Below are positions 21,440 to 32,844 of a stretch of DNA of 64,000 nucleotides, one piece after another. This DNA comes from Eonycteris spelaea (Eukaryota > Chordata > Mammalia > Chiroptera > Pteropodidae), in NCBI GenBank assembly GCA_003508835.1, contig PUFA01000057.1, positions 9,498,501-9,562,500 of the forward strand, in the 5' to 3' direction. The notes beneath the pieces are model-generated. The model had not been told where the DNA came from, did no database searches, and worked only from the letters and a program-made list of their open reading frames with translations. Position 1 is the stretch's first letter, and each line of letters starts with the position of its first letter. The translations under genes were made by a program, and so were the position numbers.

Positions 21440-21775
21440 CGTATACTCACCATCTCAGTGCTACCATAGACATTTTGCTGTGTTTGCTTTATCACACATC
21501 TGTCCTTCTGTGTATTTCTCTAGCCATCCAACAATCTTTCTGTTTTCTTTAAATGCATTTCAGAGTAAGTTGTAGATGTTATACATTCCTCCCTAAACTC
21601 TTCAGCATGTATATCATTGACTAGATTTCAATATTTATTTTTGATTTCTATTAAGTAAAAATTTGCTTACAGTGTAATGCACAACTTTTAGATATCCATT
21701 TAGAATGTTTTTTTTTTTTTTACATTTGCTTTTATCCATATTCACATCTCTTCTGTTAAAATATCAAACCAAACC
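21440..21775 (-). mobile_element. L1: L1M-type 3' region, antisense
   Basis: AAATGCATTTCAGAGTAAGT, TCAGCATGTATATCATTGAC, and AGTGTAATGCACAACTTTTA are antisense L1M 3' UTR phrases. A 13-T run lies at 21709-21721. Confidence 0.7.
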
Positions 21776-21839
21776 TGCGTTTGAAGACACAAAATTCCTT
21801 TGGTTACTATCCCATATCTGTCCCCTGATTTTCAACCAG

Positions 21840-23100
21840 ATGTCTTGAGAATGCTGTCATTTCTTCCCTCCTCCTTCTCCTTGCACCATCTGGCTTCTTC
21901 CCTACCCCTCCCTCCATCTTAGCTGACGTTGCCACCAAATCCAAAGGATATTTTCCAATGGTCACTCAAGGGCCTTCAATATTGACCTTTCCCTCTCTCT
22001 GGCACACTTACTTCTTTGACACCTGGGGGACTGTAGTGCCTTGATTTTTCTCTCATGGCTCTCAGGCTGCCCTTTCTTTCTCTCATTTGAGGTCACATGT
22101 ACCATCTTCTCCAGAAACAAAGATTAGAGTTGCTTAGGGCTCAGCTCTGAGCCTTCTTTTCTTCTCACTCCATACTTTCTCCTGAGATGATTTTACCCAC
22201 TTCTGTGGTTCAGTCTCTAGCCGTACACATGTGACTCTCAAATTCAGGTTCTGGTTGGCAGCCTACTTAGGCTCTATAACCTCATGCCAACCTCCATCTC
22301 TCCTCTGGGATGTCTCAGAAGCATCTGTAGTCTTCATGTTTAAAACTAAGCTCACAGTCCTCACTCTGTCCTTCTCCAAGGTCCACTAACACAAGGAGAA
22401 GCATTATATAAGGATAATAACATAGATGCCACCATTGACTCCATCCTCCACCAGATCTAGTGGATTCCTAAATCCTATCGATTTTGCTTCAACAGTGATC
22501 TCTTGATGCCTCTTTCTGCTTCTTTCTACTGCCATGGTAAGGGTTCGTGCCTCACGGAGCCCCTTTTCCCCTGATGCCTCTCATCATCTATTTTCCACCC
22601 AGCAGCCTAGTCCTGGAACACCCCTGTCTAAACTCTCCAGTGATGTTCCACTGCTTTCCATCATTTTAGGAAATGCAGGAACTTGCTAGGTTGGAACCTT
22701 GCTGCCTTTCAACTGAATCATGTCCTCTCCCCAATACCTTTGCCCTTCAAACTGCTGACATCTTTATTTCTCCAGTTATGTCCTGATTCCTTCCCATACT
22801 GACCTCTGCCCATGCCCTCTCTCTTCTGTCATCCTTTGCCCCATTTCTTGCCTGTTCAGCATCCCTTACTCCATATACATATCTTTTTCATGTAAACACC
22901 TCCCTAATGTTTTTCATCTCATAATACCACATGCCTTCAGATCCTTAGCGCAGTCACCCTTTTATATTTCCTTATGATTAACATCTTCTTTCTCATGTAA
23001 GCTTAATGGCTGTATCTCATTTTTGCTTTTGTTTTATCTTCAGCATCTAGTGTAATGTCTGATACATATTAGATGTACAACAAATATTTGTTAATTAAGT
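21840..23100 (+). mobile_element. L2: L2 LINE, long sense fragment to 3' end
   Basis: About 1.25 kb, the longest L2 piece here. It follows L2 order: GGGCTCAGCTCTGAGCCTTC, CATGTGACTCTCAAATTCAG, CCAACCTCCATCTCTCCTCT and GGATGTCTCAGAAGCATC from the ORF2 C-terminal region, then the 3' UTR. It closes with CAGCATCTAGTGTAATGTCT and CAACAAATATTTGTTAATTA. Stops interrupt every frame. Confidence 0.85.
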
Positions 23101-23329
23101 ATGTGAAATTTCATTCTTTTTATTATTCGTCATTTTTAAAAGTAGAAGGTAATTAATGTTAGCCAAGGTACCAAGATTGGAGAATTAGAATAACAGCTGC
23201 TAGATTAAATTAAAGAAAATACTATAATAAATCTGGGGGATCTAGTTCCTTGAACAGAAAGCTAAGGCTTACTCATTGTCACCTACATCATTTTCTCTTT
23301 CTTTTTAAAAATTTGGACATGGTGGCCAT
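23101..23329. other. Unassigned AT-rich sequence
   Basis: Nothing recognised between the L2 3' end and the next MIR. Confidence 0.4.
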
Positions 23330-23540
23330 ACACTCAGTGGCTTACAGAGCATAGGAAGAGACCTGGAGCCTGGTACCAGCTCTGAGTAACTGTGACTTTG
23401 GAAAGGGCAAAAGCCTCCTCGTCATGCTCTGATTTTCTCATTTGTGCAGTAGGACAGTCATATGCCCTGGAGTCTCCAGGACTTCTGAGGAATGAGACAT
23501 TTGTGCATCTTAGTAAAACGTTAAAATCATGTTAGCCTAC
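23330..23540 (+). mobile_element. MIR: MIR fragment
   Basis: GAAGAGACCTGGAGCCTGGT, GTAACTGTGACTTTGGAAAG and TGATTTTCTCATTTGTGCAG follow sense MIR order, well diverged. Confidence 0.6.
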
Positions 23541-23989
23541 TGGGAAAGGGTCAATAATGTTTAGGACCAGGATTCCACCAAATTCTTTTGTTTTGACTTG
23601 CAAAGGGCAAGACACCATGCCTTGGACCATACTGAGAGGAGCTGCTCTGTGGGTGTTCCTGCTTTGCAGACTTGGGAACTGGACTAAATTCAATCATTAA
23701 CTATTATTACTGCATGTTGGTAGGACTGGGTCTCCATAAGCTGTAGTCATCTTTCCAGGCTTCTTGGCTTGCTGTTGCATGGGCTGTGGTGCTCCACTCA
23801 TCCTGCAGAAGGGTGATTTGGTCCCTGGTACCACCCAGGGTGGTAGGCAGCTCAGCAGAAATGTGCCTCCATTCTAATGTACAGGGAACTGTTAACCCAG
23901 AGGTAGGCTCCAGTAAGCTACTAATCTAGGCATTTCTGGGAATTCTCTTTCTCTTTTCCTTGTTGTGACAACCTCACCAGCTGCTTTAT

Positions 23990-24145
23990 GGAGGAGGTTA
24001 ATTAATGTGATTAACAACAAATGTCTTAATTGCAGGTGTTTAGAGAGACACTTTACTATTATTATTGTTATTATTGTTTTGTGTGCAACTCTGAACACTT
24101 GGATGTCTCTTTATTAAAGCAAATAATAAATCATAATTAGGTACA
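23990..24145. promoter_or_regulatory. Cluster of homeodomain/HNF1-like motifs
   Basis: Apparently non-repeat sequence contains GGTTAATTAATGTGATTAAC (two HNF1-like halves around TTAATTAA), CTTAATTGC, and CATAATTAGG within about 150 bases. A homeodomain-bound enhancer is one reading; AT-rich chance is the other. No cross-species comparison was possible. Confidence 0.3.
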
Positions 24146-25634
24146 GCCCAACTCAAACAGTGGCAGCAGCCTAGAGCGGGAAACCATAATTCAAGAACAA
24201 GAGGCATTTTCAACAAACATTATGTTGCCTGCCTGGTAACTGGTTGCATATCTGTGAGCCATGCCAGAGAGCGTTTACCTGCTTTCTCTAAAGCATGGCT
24301 GGAGAGGGAAGACAGGGTGAAGGAGTCAGTCTGTGGGGAGCCAGGGCTACACTGGCAGCCACCTCAGAGAACAGACTCCTGAATAAGCTAGGAGACGAGG
24401 CCGCAAGCTGGAGTTTCTATATTCTAGAGGGCTTTAGTCAGAATCTGGGAATTACACAGAATCTGGGAGTTTAGAGAAAAACAAAAGAAGGTGTTCTACT
24501 GTGCTTAAATTGTGGTTTTGGAGGTTTAAAAGGAAGAAACCAGAGATCAGATTAGCATTTTGAGGGGAAACAATTGACAAAACGTATACTCTGGACCTTG
24601 ACCATGGATTGAAGCCTTGACCATAGAGTCTTTAATAGTGTTTCCCAATAGCACAGCCCACTTACAATGTGAAGTCGGGTACATCGATATGCTAATCATG
24701 GCCTCTTTAAGTGAAATTAATGCCTGGACTGTGTGAGTAGAACCGCCCTTCATTATTCCCTGTGATAGGAAGATGTGTCGGAGATTCTTCCCGGCCTCTC
24801 AGTGACACTCTTCATACAATATTTATCTCTTTTATGGGTTTGAAGCTCTTTCAGATACATATCAAAGACCTTTCCATGCCTCTACCATGCATAATATATT
24901 CTGCAACAGCTTATAATAAATCATCTTCCTTCTCTGACTGGTTAGCCATGAGCAAACATGGCTATTGCTAGCACTGAAAGGATACTAGACTTTCCTATTT
25001 AATTCTTTGCCTCTTGCTTTACCACTCTCGTTCTTCCATCTTCCCCAGGGAGCCCCACAAACTGCCAAGGAGCTGGCATTACCCCAATTACTGTTCTAAT
25101 TTTAAAGCCATTGTCTATATTGATGATATAGAAAACATAACATACTGTTACTTCTTGCTTCCTGCTTTCACAAATAGACATGGCACAGGTACTCACAGTA
25201 TTTCCAAAAGACTTAGGCTAGGAAAGGTGGACCGTATTGGTGACTGCATCTGAGAAGAGCATAGAAGGGCTTTGTTCCATCTTCTTGAGAAGAGAAAATA
25301 GGACAAAGGGAAATATGGTTCACAATGGCAGCCTCTGGGTTGGGAATGACACCACTATCCCTCTGGCTGCCAATACAGGAAGGTATCGTGGGGAAAAGCT
25401 TCCATTACCAAGGTTGGCAATGTGGAACCAAAGGAATCCTCATGGTTCAGTGAGGCTCTGTGTGTGGTGTGGGTCAGGAAGCAGAAAAGCAGGTATTTAA
25501 AAAAACAACAGAATTTTGCCTTTCATTTTTTTCCCCCCCAAAGCCCAATGTGGTTCAAAGAAATGTGCCCTGTGGTGGACATGACTAGGTGTTCCTACCC
25601 CCTCCACTCTACCCCAATTTTTTTCCTCTTCTTC
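24146..25634. other. Unassigned, apparently single-copy sequence
   Basis: About 1.5 kb without a recognised repeat. Several frames of 60-90 codons on both strands have no domain or splice support. Confidence 0.4.
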
Positions 25635-26080
25635 CATAGGAACAGAACTCTAATTTATAGCTGGAAAAATGATAGCACAGAATAAAGGTGACACTTCCCA
25701 GTCTCCCTTGCAGCTAGATGTGGCTGTGGGTCTAAGTTTTGGCTTTTATTGGATGTAAAAGTAGAATGTGATATGGAAGCTTCTGAGAAGTCTCTTAAAT
25801 GGCAGCTGGTGTGCACTCTTTGCTTATTTTTCCTTTTCTTCTTTATCCTTCCTTCTGGCTGAGATGACATAGGAGCTGGAACAGGTACTTTGGACCGTGA
25901 AGTGACGTTGAGAGCAGAGGTCATACACAGTGAATGTACAAAATAGAAGGGTTGTAAGTTCCTTAGGGATTCATGACGTAGAGGTGCCTTAGTAAGTCTG
26001 GATGGCCTACCTATAAATATCATGGGATGAGAGAAAAAGACTCCAATCTTGTTTACTGTTTCTTACAGTTAAGATAGAGG
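25635..26080 (+). mobile_element. LTR-like fragment, possibly MaLR/ERVL related
   Basis: CAGTCTCCCTTGCAGCTAGA, TTGGATGTAAAAGTAGAATG, TCCTTCTGGCTGAGATGAC and ACTTTGGACCGTGAAGTGAC follow an old mammalian LTR-like order I recognise but cannot name with confidence. The 3' end decays near TTTACTGTTTCTTACAGTTA. Confidence 0.45.
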
Positions 26081-26563
26081 CCCAGAAGGTAGACTGGGAA
26101 AATGGAGGCGTGAGGAATGAAGTCTCCTTGGATCCCATTTTCCCTGACATAGAACAGTATGATCCTCAATCAGCCTTTGTGCTTAGCAGTGGTAAAGAGG
26201 GAGACAGATAAAACATATAATGTCCTATATGATATTACTTAGTCCCCAAAGTGATATTGTGAATCATCATTATCCCATTAATACCAAGAAAGTTTGAATG
26301 ACCAGAGAATCCAACAACCATCGTATTGGTAAGCTATTGTTGGTTATGGATATCCTTGTGGCCCAAGTGATTCATCAAGGACCCTCACCAGGGTATTTAG
26401 GCAGTGGCAATTGACAGAGCAACTCATAGTCCTTCACAAAGGTTTCCAGGAGGACTTGGCACTCTTTGCTTTGCTTATTACCTCTAGGGAGAAGGATAGT
26501 TAGTTATCAGTGTCAGAGCTGGGTTACCTCAGAGGACTCCTACCTTCCCTTCCCCAGGTTTGA
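26081..26563. other. Unassigned sequence
   Basis: No repeat family or gene recognised. Confidence 0.4.
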
Positions 26564-26705
26564 GTCATTCATTTATTCATTTATTCAGTCAGTCATCAAA
26601 ATTTCATTAATGCCATGGGTTGTTCTAGGTGCTAGGTATATAATGATGAGCAAAATCAGAACTACTCCTTGCTCTCATAGAGCTAATAATAACATGAAAG
26701 TGTGA
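26564..26705 (-). mobile_element. L2: L2 LINE 3' end with ATTC tail, antisense
   Basis: Starts with the simple tail TCATTCATTTATTCATTTAT, complement of the L2 TGAA-type terminal repeat. It continues with GGGTTGTTCTAGGTGCTAGG, GATGAGCAAAATCAG, and CTTGCTCTCATAGAGCTAA. Confidence 0.8.
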
Positions 26706-28244
26706 ACAAAAGGATTCCCAGGATGACACAATTCACATGTAAACCAATCCCCTTTGAGAAGTGTTCCCTGGATCTATAACAGAAGACCCTGGGCTAGATT
26801 GAGGATCAATAAGATGATGATAGCTGTGTACAGGCACTGCAGAGTTCTTCCTTCAAGAGAACCTGCTGTGGGCAGCTGCCACACCTTTAGACCCACTGTC
26901 ACATTTACATCAAAGTCACACTTTCCTCAGGCTGCTCCTAGCCAATGAGTGAACACAGTGGGGCAGGGGCTGCTGAAATCAGGTAATTTCTGCCCAAAGT
27001 GGAACTCCTCTAAAGGGCAACCTTTGCTCAGGGACTTCCTGTCACTGGCTGAGACTTTCTCAGAATGATGCTGCATTTGGAAGCTCTTTCTAAGCCATTC
27101 TCCCTTCCCTTTCTCCATTCACAGGTGGCAGAGCTACGTCATGATCCAAAGCTCTCCCTGCCCACTCCTCCTCCCTTTGTCTCTATCCTTCAGAGGCAGG
27201 TCCCCTATAAAACTCTTACATGTCTAATCCTGTCTTAGGGCCAGCTTCTCAGGGGACTCAGCCTGACATAGAACTCATCCTGGGAAGAAGTGAGGAGGTG
27301 AGGATTGTGAGGGAGAATAGAAGTCCTGATAGAAGGACTACCTTGTTCAAAATTCCTGTGGTTCAAGAGATCAAGGGAGAATTAGAAGGCTAATATGGCT
27401 GGAAGGCAGGGAGTGGATGGAGTAAGTGGTGGGGGCTGGGGAATAGAACAAGAGTCAGAAGACATGGGGCCCCTGAGGCTCTTAATGGTTTTTTTTTTTT
27501 TAAATCCCAGTAAACATGAGATGCCATTGGATCATTTTAAGCAGTAGGGCATTGCAATCAGATTTGTGGTTTGAAACGATCTCTGTGATCAGGTTTTAAC
27601 CGTGGTCCAGAGAGAGACCATGGAGGCTTGGATGGGAGTAGGATTGCAGTGGAGAAGAAAGTGGATGGATCCAGAAATGATGCAAGGCACAAAGACACAT
27701 TTCTGGCAATATTTCAATGAAATATTAAAATATTTGGAGGTATGGGAGAAGGAGTTCTTAATTAAACCCACATAGGCACATTAGAAGATAAATATCTATT
27801 GTGGACCAACATCTCCAAACACTATTAGCCCCCTTCAAGATTTGCTGCCTCATGTAACTAGGATTTCATAACTACATGAAATCCTTCCAGATGATGTTTA
27901 AACCCATCTGTTCTCATGGCCTAATCTGAGGAGACAGTGGATGGCTCCAGGTGCCTGAGCAGCAGTGTTCAATAGGAAGATGATTCAGTCACTCACTCTG
28001 CTTTTTTTTTTTTTTTTTTGCCAAAAGTATACCCAGTCCTTTAACAATATCTAAATGATTTATTCAACTCCTATCTGTAGGAATCAAAGGTAATGTGTAT
28101 ATTTACTGGCTGCCAGCAGCTTAAAAGTGAGAACTTCACAGAAATTAAAGTCCATCTTTCAGGGCCTGTGGGATCAGTAGCCTCCAAATACCAGGATTTA
28201 GTAAGTGCTGAAAACTCTGCTTAGGTCCTGACAAGTCACTTATG
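26706..28244. other. Unassigned sequence with homopolymer runs and a perfect hairpin
   Basis: No repeat family recognised. T runs lie at 27489-27500 and 28002-28019. A perfect 9-bp stem with a 6-base loop occurs at 27861-27884 (GGATTTCAT, loop AACTAC, ATGAAATCC). Confidence 0.45.
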
Positions 28245-28465
28245 TGCACTGAACAAATAGCCATTGTCCACCCTCAGGCCTTCATTGCTGTCTCATTTAA
28301 TCTTCAAGACAATTGCTTGAAAGGGTAACTATTATTATCCCCATTTAATAGATGAGAAAAGCAAAACTTAGAAAGATTAAGTAAAAATTCTCGTTATACA
28401 GCTAGAAAAACAGCAGAGACAATATTGAACCCATATTCATTTGCTTCCAAAACTGTGTACTTCTC
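28245..28465 (-). mobile_element. MIR: MIR, antisense, near full length
   Basis: TCATTTAATCTTCAAGACAA, CTATTATTATCCCCATTTAA and TAGATGAGAAAAGCAAAACT are followed by TACAGCTAGAAAAACAGCAG and a GAACCCA block. Confidence 0.9.
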
Positions 28466-28914
28466 AGAGGAATGGAATCTCCTTGATGAAGCGCAGAGAC
28501 GCCTGCACCAGGATGTGATGCTGGAGAACTTGGCACTTATAACCTCCTTGGTTCTATTTTGGGTGGCCTGGATACAGCCTTTTACATAGCACTCTTGTCA
28601 CCAGCAAACAAAGTCCTGCTGAAAGTTGTTTGGTGAGGAGCAAGTTGTGTCTTTAATCTCATGAGGCCTCCCTTGTCCTGCGATCTGTATAGCCCAGTAC
28701 CGCTAAACAGCCCCATTGTCAACCTGAAGCCAGTTCCTGTTAGAAAAAAAAAAGGATGGAGATTTCCAATTGGATAGTTTATAGAATTTCCAGAGAATAA
28801 ATAATATGTCTAACAAAATTGGACTTGCCTTATTTAATAGGTGGCATATTTACAAATCAGCAAACAAAAATGTATCATTGGGACAATTACTGAATGGCTT
28901 CTTGTAAAAAAATA
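28466..28914. other. Unassigned sequence
   Basis: No repeat family or gene recognised. Confidence 0.4.
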
Positions 28915-29327
28915 TGTTGTAAAACGTATTTTTTATCAGCTGTAGTGAGGTACAATTCATACACAGTAAAATTCATCAATTTTTGGTATATAGTTTGCTT
29001 TGGTAAATGAATACAATCATGTACCCACTCTTACGAATGAAGATAAAGGACATTCCCATCACTCCAAAATCTCTCCCATGCTGCTCTATAGTCAACCTTT
29101 TCCTACACCTCCAGTCCCTGGTAACCACTAATCTGCTTTCTGTCACTATTGTTTTTCTTTTTCTAAAATTTCAGATGTCTAGAATGTATAATACTTAGTT
29201 TTTTGAGGGGTATGTGTCTAGCTCCGTTCATTTAGCATAATGCTTTTGAGATGCATCTGTTTTGTTGCATGTATCAGCAGTTCCTTTCTTTTTCTTATTG
29301 AATAGTATTCCATTGTATGGGTGTATG
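28915..29327 (-). mobile_element. L1: L1M-type 3' region, antisense
   Basis: GTACAATTCATACACAGTAA, CCAGTCCCTGGTAACCACTA, TCTGCTTTCTGTCACTATTG and GAATAGTATTCCATTGTATG are clear antisense L1 3' UTR phrases. Similarity stops abruptly at 29327, where an inverted copy of the element's own 29093-29126 begins. Confidence 0.85.
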
Positions 29328-29361
29328 GGTTACCAGGGACTGGAGGTGTAGGAAAAGGTTG
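29093..29361. repeat. Perfect 34-bp inverted repeat (arms 29093-29126 and 29328-29361)
   Basis: The left arm begins CAACCTTTTCC and ends CCCTGGTAACC. The right arm begins GGTTACCAGGG and ends GGAAAAGGTTG, the exact complement over 34 bases. The spacer is 201 bp. The left arm is part of the antisense L1; the right arm interrupts it. Identity across both arms is far higher than the L1's own decay. Confidence 0.95.
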
Positions 29362-29544
29362 CCTAAACAGGGTTAGGTTCATCATGGCAGATGGTAAACT
29401 CTCAAGAAGCATTAGTTATATGTTTGGAGACAAAACAGCCATCCAAACTAAAGAAGTGTGGTTTAGGTTTAGGGAGGGGGCCACATAGTTAGACAAGAAA
29501 GAAGTACATAGAGAAGAAAGTTAAGAACTCCACTTGAAGCTTTC

Positions 29545-29850
29545 ACCCACTCTCAATCTCACTGCCCTGCCTAGAAGTAACCACTGTTATAGTTGGCGTA
29601 CATTTTAGATATTTGGTGTGTATGTGGTTTCTATGCATTTGAATGTACAAATTGACTTGGAGAAAAGGGCAGGGTCTTGTTTTTATGATTTATTTAATTC
29701 TTGTGTTTGATCATGCACATAGTTCTGCAACTTCCTTCCCCTCCCCTCTTGTTTTCTTTTTATTTGACATGTTTTGAAGAACTTTTTATGTGGAGGTGTA
29801 GGCTTCACCTTTTTCTATTGGCTTGTATAGTGCAACATGGTACAGATGTG
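29545..29850 (-). mobile_element. L1: L1M-type 3' region, antisense, second piece
   Basis: TAGAAGTAACCACTGTTATA, TTGGTGTGTATGTGGTTTCT, ATGCATTTGAATGTACAAAT and AGTTCTGCAACTTCCTTCC follow an old LINE 3' UTR order, interrupted by non-matching bases. Confidence 0.5.
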
Positions 29851-29864
29851 TTGCATTTAGGCAA

Positions 29865-30075
29865 CTATAGAGTAAACAGCACAAATCCTCCACTTACAGA
29901 CAGCCTGCCTGGGTTTAAATTGTGAATTGTGGCTTTACCACTTAGTGCATGCAAGACCCTGGCAGGTTGCTTAGCTTCTCTGTGTCCTGGTTTTCTCATT
30001 CGTGCCCTGGTTCTTTCATTTGTAAAAAGTGTGAGCTTATTGAAGGCATCTATTGCCAGTAAACCAACAAGATGT
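29865..30075 (+). mobile_element. MIR: MIR, sense
   Basis: AGACAGCCTGCCTGGGTTTA, GGCTTTACCACTTAGTGCAT, GGCAGGTTGCTTAGCTTCTC and GTGTCCTGGTTTTCTCATTC. The last block is partly duplicated (GTGCCCTGGTTCTTTCATTT), a small tandem copy at about 30002-30022. Confidence 0.85.
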
Positions 30076-31134
30076 GTTTATGTTGCCAATGCCATCTACC
30101 ATGTTTTCCCTAGGGCTTGACATACGAAGGGACACAGTTTGAGTTCCAGTGAAAACTTACTTCTTTTCTAAAATTTTATTTTCAACAGAAAAACAATTCT
30201 AAGCAGGTATAGTTGAAACCTAGCCTTTAAAAATTCCTAGGCTTAAGAAATTATGTTTTATGTAGTTTCTCAGAAATTTCCCCTTCATGACCTACTGGAC
30301 TATAGGCAGGATATCAGTTGATTCCAATGATGCTTTATTTCACCTTGCATGTCTTTTATCAGAAATCATATGGAAACTTTTTAATTTATGAGCTTTTATT
30401 GCAATCCTCAATTCACCCTGAGTAGTCTATTATTAAGTGTTCTAGAGGTTCTTATTGTCCCTTATCAGAGAATTGTATCTCGGTGCAATTCATCTGTAGT
30501 CATTCTTCACAGAAAAAATCTTTCATATTACCTTTCTTTCATCATATAATGACAACTCTTGAATACATCATTATTCCACAATGAGCTTATAAATTATTAT
30601 CATTATGCAATTTTTTATATAATCTGATTTTATAAACTGTTCCTTTTTATTATCGTTAGAGGGAAACCAGTAAATGCATCTGTCTGTTTTGATCCACCAT
30701 GATAACAGTAATAGAGAAACTAAGTAAGGACATCTTACTGAGCCACAAACATACCGGATTTATAATGAACTCATACTAGGACATTCACATGCATACTGCC
30801 ATGCACCACAACCCTCTCTAATGAGGGTCCCTAATGGCATCTTAATTGGTAATGCTGAATTATTAAAATGTCTTAAGCTGCATTTTTTTCTTCACAGAAG
30901 TGAGTTTTAAAAAGGTAAAATAAAATATTTTTTAAATGAGAAAGAGCCAAGGTGGATTTCTTAGGAATATATAATTCCATACATACAATGGTAACCCAAA
31001 GAAGACTTCTTCTGCTACCCAGCATGCCCTGGTTCACCTTCCCCATCACCTGCTTACCTATTCTTAGAGAATGCAGGGTTTTCTTCTTGATGAGATAGAA
31101 GTAAGAAGAAACATTTTTTTACATATGACTTTTA
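30076..31134. other. Unassigned AT-rich, apparently single-copy sequence
   Basis: About 1 kb without recognised repeats or genes. Confidence 0.4.
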
Positions 31135-31350
31135 GATCGGTATTGTCCTATAGAACTTACTGTGATGATGGAAATGTTTTATTATCTGCCCTATCCAATA
31201 AAGCAACCATTTGCCACGTGTGTGGCACAGAGCATGTGAAACGTGGCTAGAGCAGCTGAGGAATTGAATTTTAACTTTTATTTAATTCTAGTTAATTAAT
31301 TAAAATTTAAACTTAAATAACTTTGTATGGCTAGTGGCTATTGGACAATG
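31135..31350. mobile_element. Short palindromic DNA transposon (hAT-type, name unsure)
   Basis: The element reads as two inverted halves: TATTGTCCTATAGAACTT and CCATTTGCCACGTGTGTGGC on the left, then GGCTAGTGGCTATTGGACAA on the right, around an AT-rich centre (TTAATTAATTAAAATTTAAA). This matches a common mammalian non-autonomous DNA element with GTCCAATA-type ends. Confidence 0.7.
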
Positions 31351-31499
31351 AAGTTTTAGATTGTCCATAGTTTGTGGTATTTATATTCTGTATTACTGAT
31401 TGTTTCCACTAGAATGGATAATTGAGAAATGGCTATTTTTTCCCAATCTTGGTAATTCTTTAGGTGAGTAGGGCATATAACATTCTTTAGAAAGAAAAT
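31351..31499. other. Unassigned sequence
   Basis: Nothing recognised between the DNA element and the next MIR. Confidence 0.4.
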
Positions 31500-31735
31500 A
31501 ATGTTAACAATCCCCAACATCCACAGAGTTCTGGCTTTGTCCTAAGTTCTGTGCTCATACTTTACCTGGATTAGCTCATCTAATCCTCTACCACTTATGA
31601 AAAAGGTACGACTTTTATCATCATTTTACAGTTGAGAGAACGGAGGAAGCACAGAGAGGATAAGTAACTTGCTCAAGGCCACACAGCCAGTGGCCGCCTG
31701 ACTCCAGGGTCCCTGTTCCTTACCAGTATACCAAA
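31500..31735 (-). mobile_element. MIR: MIR, antisense, well preserved
   Basis: GATTAGCTCATCTAATCCTC, TCATTTTACAGTTGAGAGAA and GATAAGTAACTTGCTCAAGG then CCACACAGCCAGTGGCCG. One of the best preserved MIRs in the window. Confidence 0.9.
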
Positions 31736-32092
31736 CTATGTCCTGTATCTGACTCTCAATTAGTTCCCTACAGTACACTTGATATCAAGGTCATTGGAAT
31801 GGAGTTAGGATGGGATGTATTAGGAGAATATTTATATTGGTGAGAGACTGAACTGGGTAAATTCTGATGCCCATCTTATTTCTAAATTTCTATGATTCTA
31901 AGAATTAACATAGTTTAATGCAATTTTAGGTTCCTTACAAAGTAAGAACCACTTTTTAAAGGAACCAGTTTAACATTCTATCACAAGATCAAGAAACTTA
32001 GAAGGTATGTGTTATTTTCTTGATTGGTGTGTATTACATTTACTTGTTGGTGGACATACATCTGGCAGAGAGGGAAATAGACTCTCAGGAGG

Positions 32093-32098
<6 letters not shown>
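31736..32098. other. Unassigned sequence
   Basis: No repeat family or gene recognised. Confidence 0.4.

Positions 32099-32147
<49 letters not shown>
32099..32147. repeat. (TC)n microsatellite
   Basis: About 24 uninterrupted CT/TC units. A pure tract of this length is expected to be polymorphic. Confidence 0.97.
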
Positions 32148-32151
<4 letters not shown>

Positions 32152-32215
32152 CCGACTTTATTGAAATATAATAGACAATTAGTTGCTTGTATTTGCATTG
32201 TGCAATTCAATGAGT
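32148..32215 (-). mobile_element. L1: Short L1 3' end remnant, antisense
   Basis: GACTTTATTGAAATATAATA, GACAATTAG and GTGCAATTCAATGAGTTTTT resemble an antisense L1MA/L1MB 3' end, cut by the younger L1 whose tail starts at about 32214. Confidence 0.5.
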
Positions 32216-32634
32216 TTTTTTTCCGATTATAGTTGGCATGCAATAATATATTCGTTTCAGTTGTACAACATAGTAATTAGAGGACTATATAAGTCATAAA
32301 GTGATCACCCCACTAAATCTAGTACCCCTCTTCTCTCTTACATATTTATTACATTATTAACTATTTTACTTATGCTACACTTTATATCTCCATGTCTATT
32401 TTTTAACTATCCATTTGTACTTCTTAATCCCTTTGCCCCTTTCCGCCATCCCCCAACCATCCTTACATCTAGTAGCCCTCAAAATATTCTCTGTATCTAT
32501 GAGTTTATTCCCATTTGTTGTTGTTGTTGTTTATTTTGTTCTTTAGATTCCACATATATGTGAAATCATGCAATATTTGTCTTTCTCTATCTGACTTATT
32601 TCATTCAGCACAATACTCTTTAGGTCCACATGGC

Positions 32635-32790
32635 AATATCTTTTTCCATCCTCTTCCTTTTAGTCTGTATGTCTTTTTTAATCTGAAGTGAGTCTCTCAT
32701 AGGCAGCATATCTACGGCTCTTCTTTTCATTCAGCCACTTCACCTTTGGTTAGAGAACTTAATTCTTTTCCATTTGAGTACTTGTTAACA
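32635..32790 (-). pseudogene. L1 ORF2 N-terminal (endonuclease) remnant
   Basis: The complement of TAATCTGAAGTGAGTCTCTC and TAGGCAGCATATCTACGG encodes the L1 endonuclease segment around the QETH motif; the reading is out of register in places. The catalytic domain is incomplete and the reverse transcriptase is missing altogether. Confidence 0.65.
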
Positions 32791-32844
32791 AGGATGTAAT
32801 TATTACCATTTTTTATTCATGTTTTTGGATACATGTTCTTTCTT

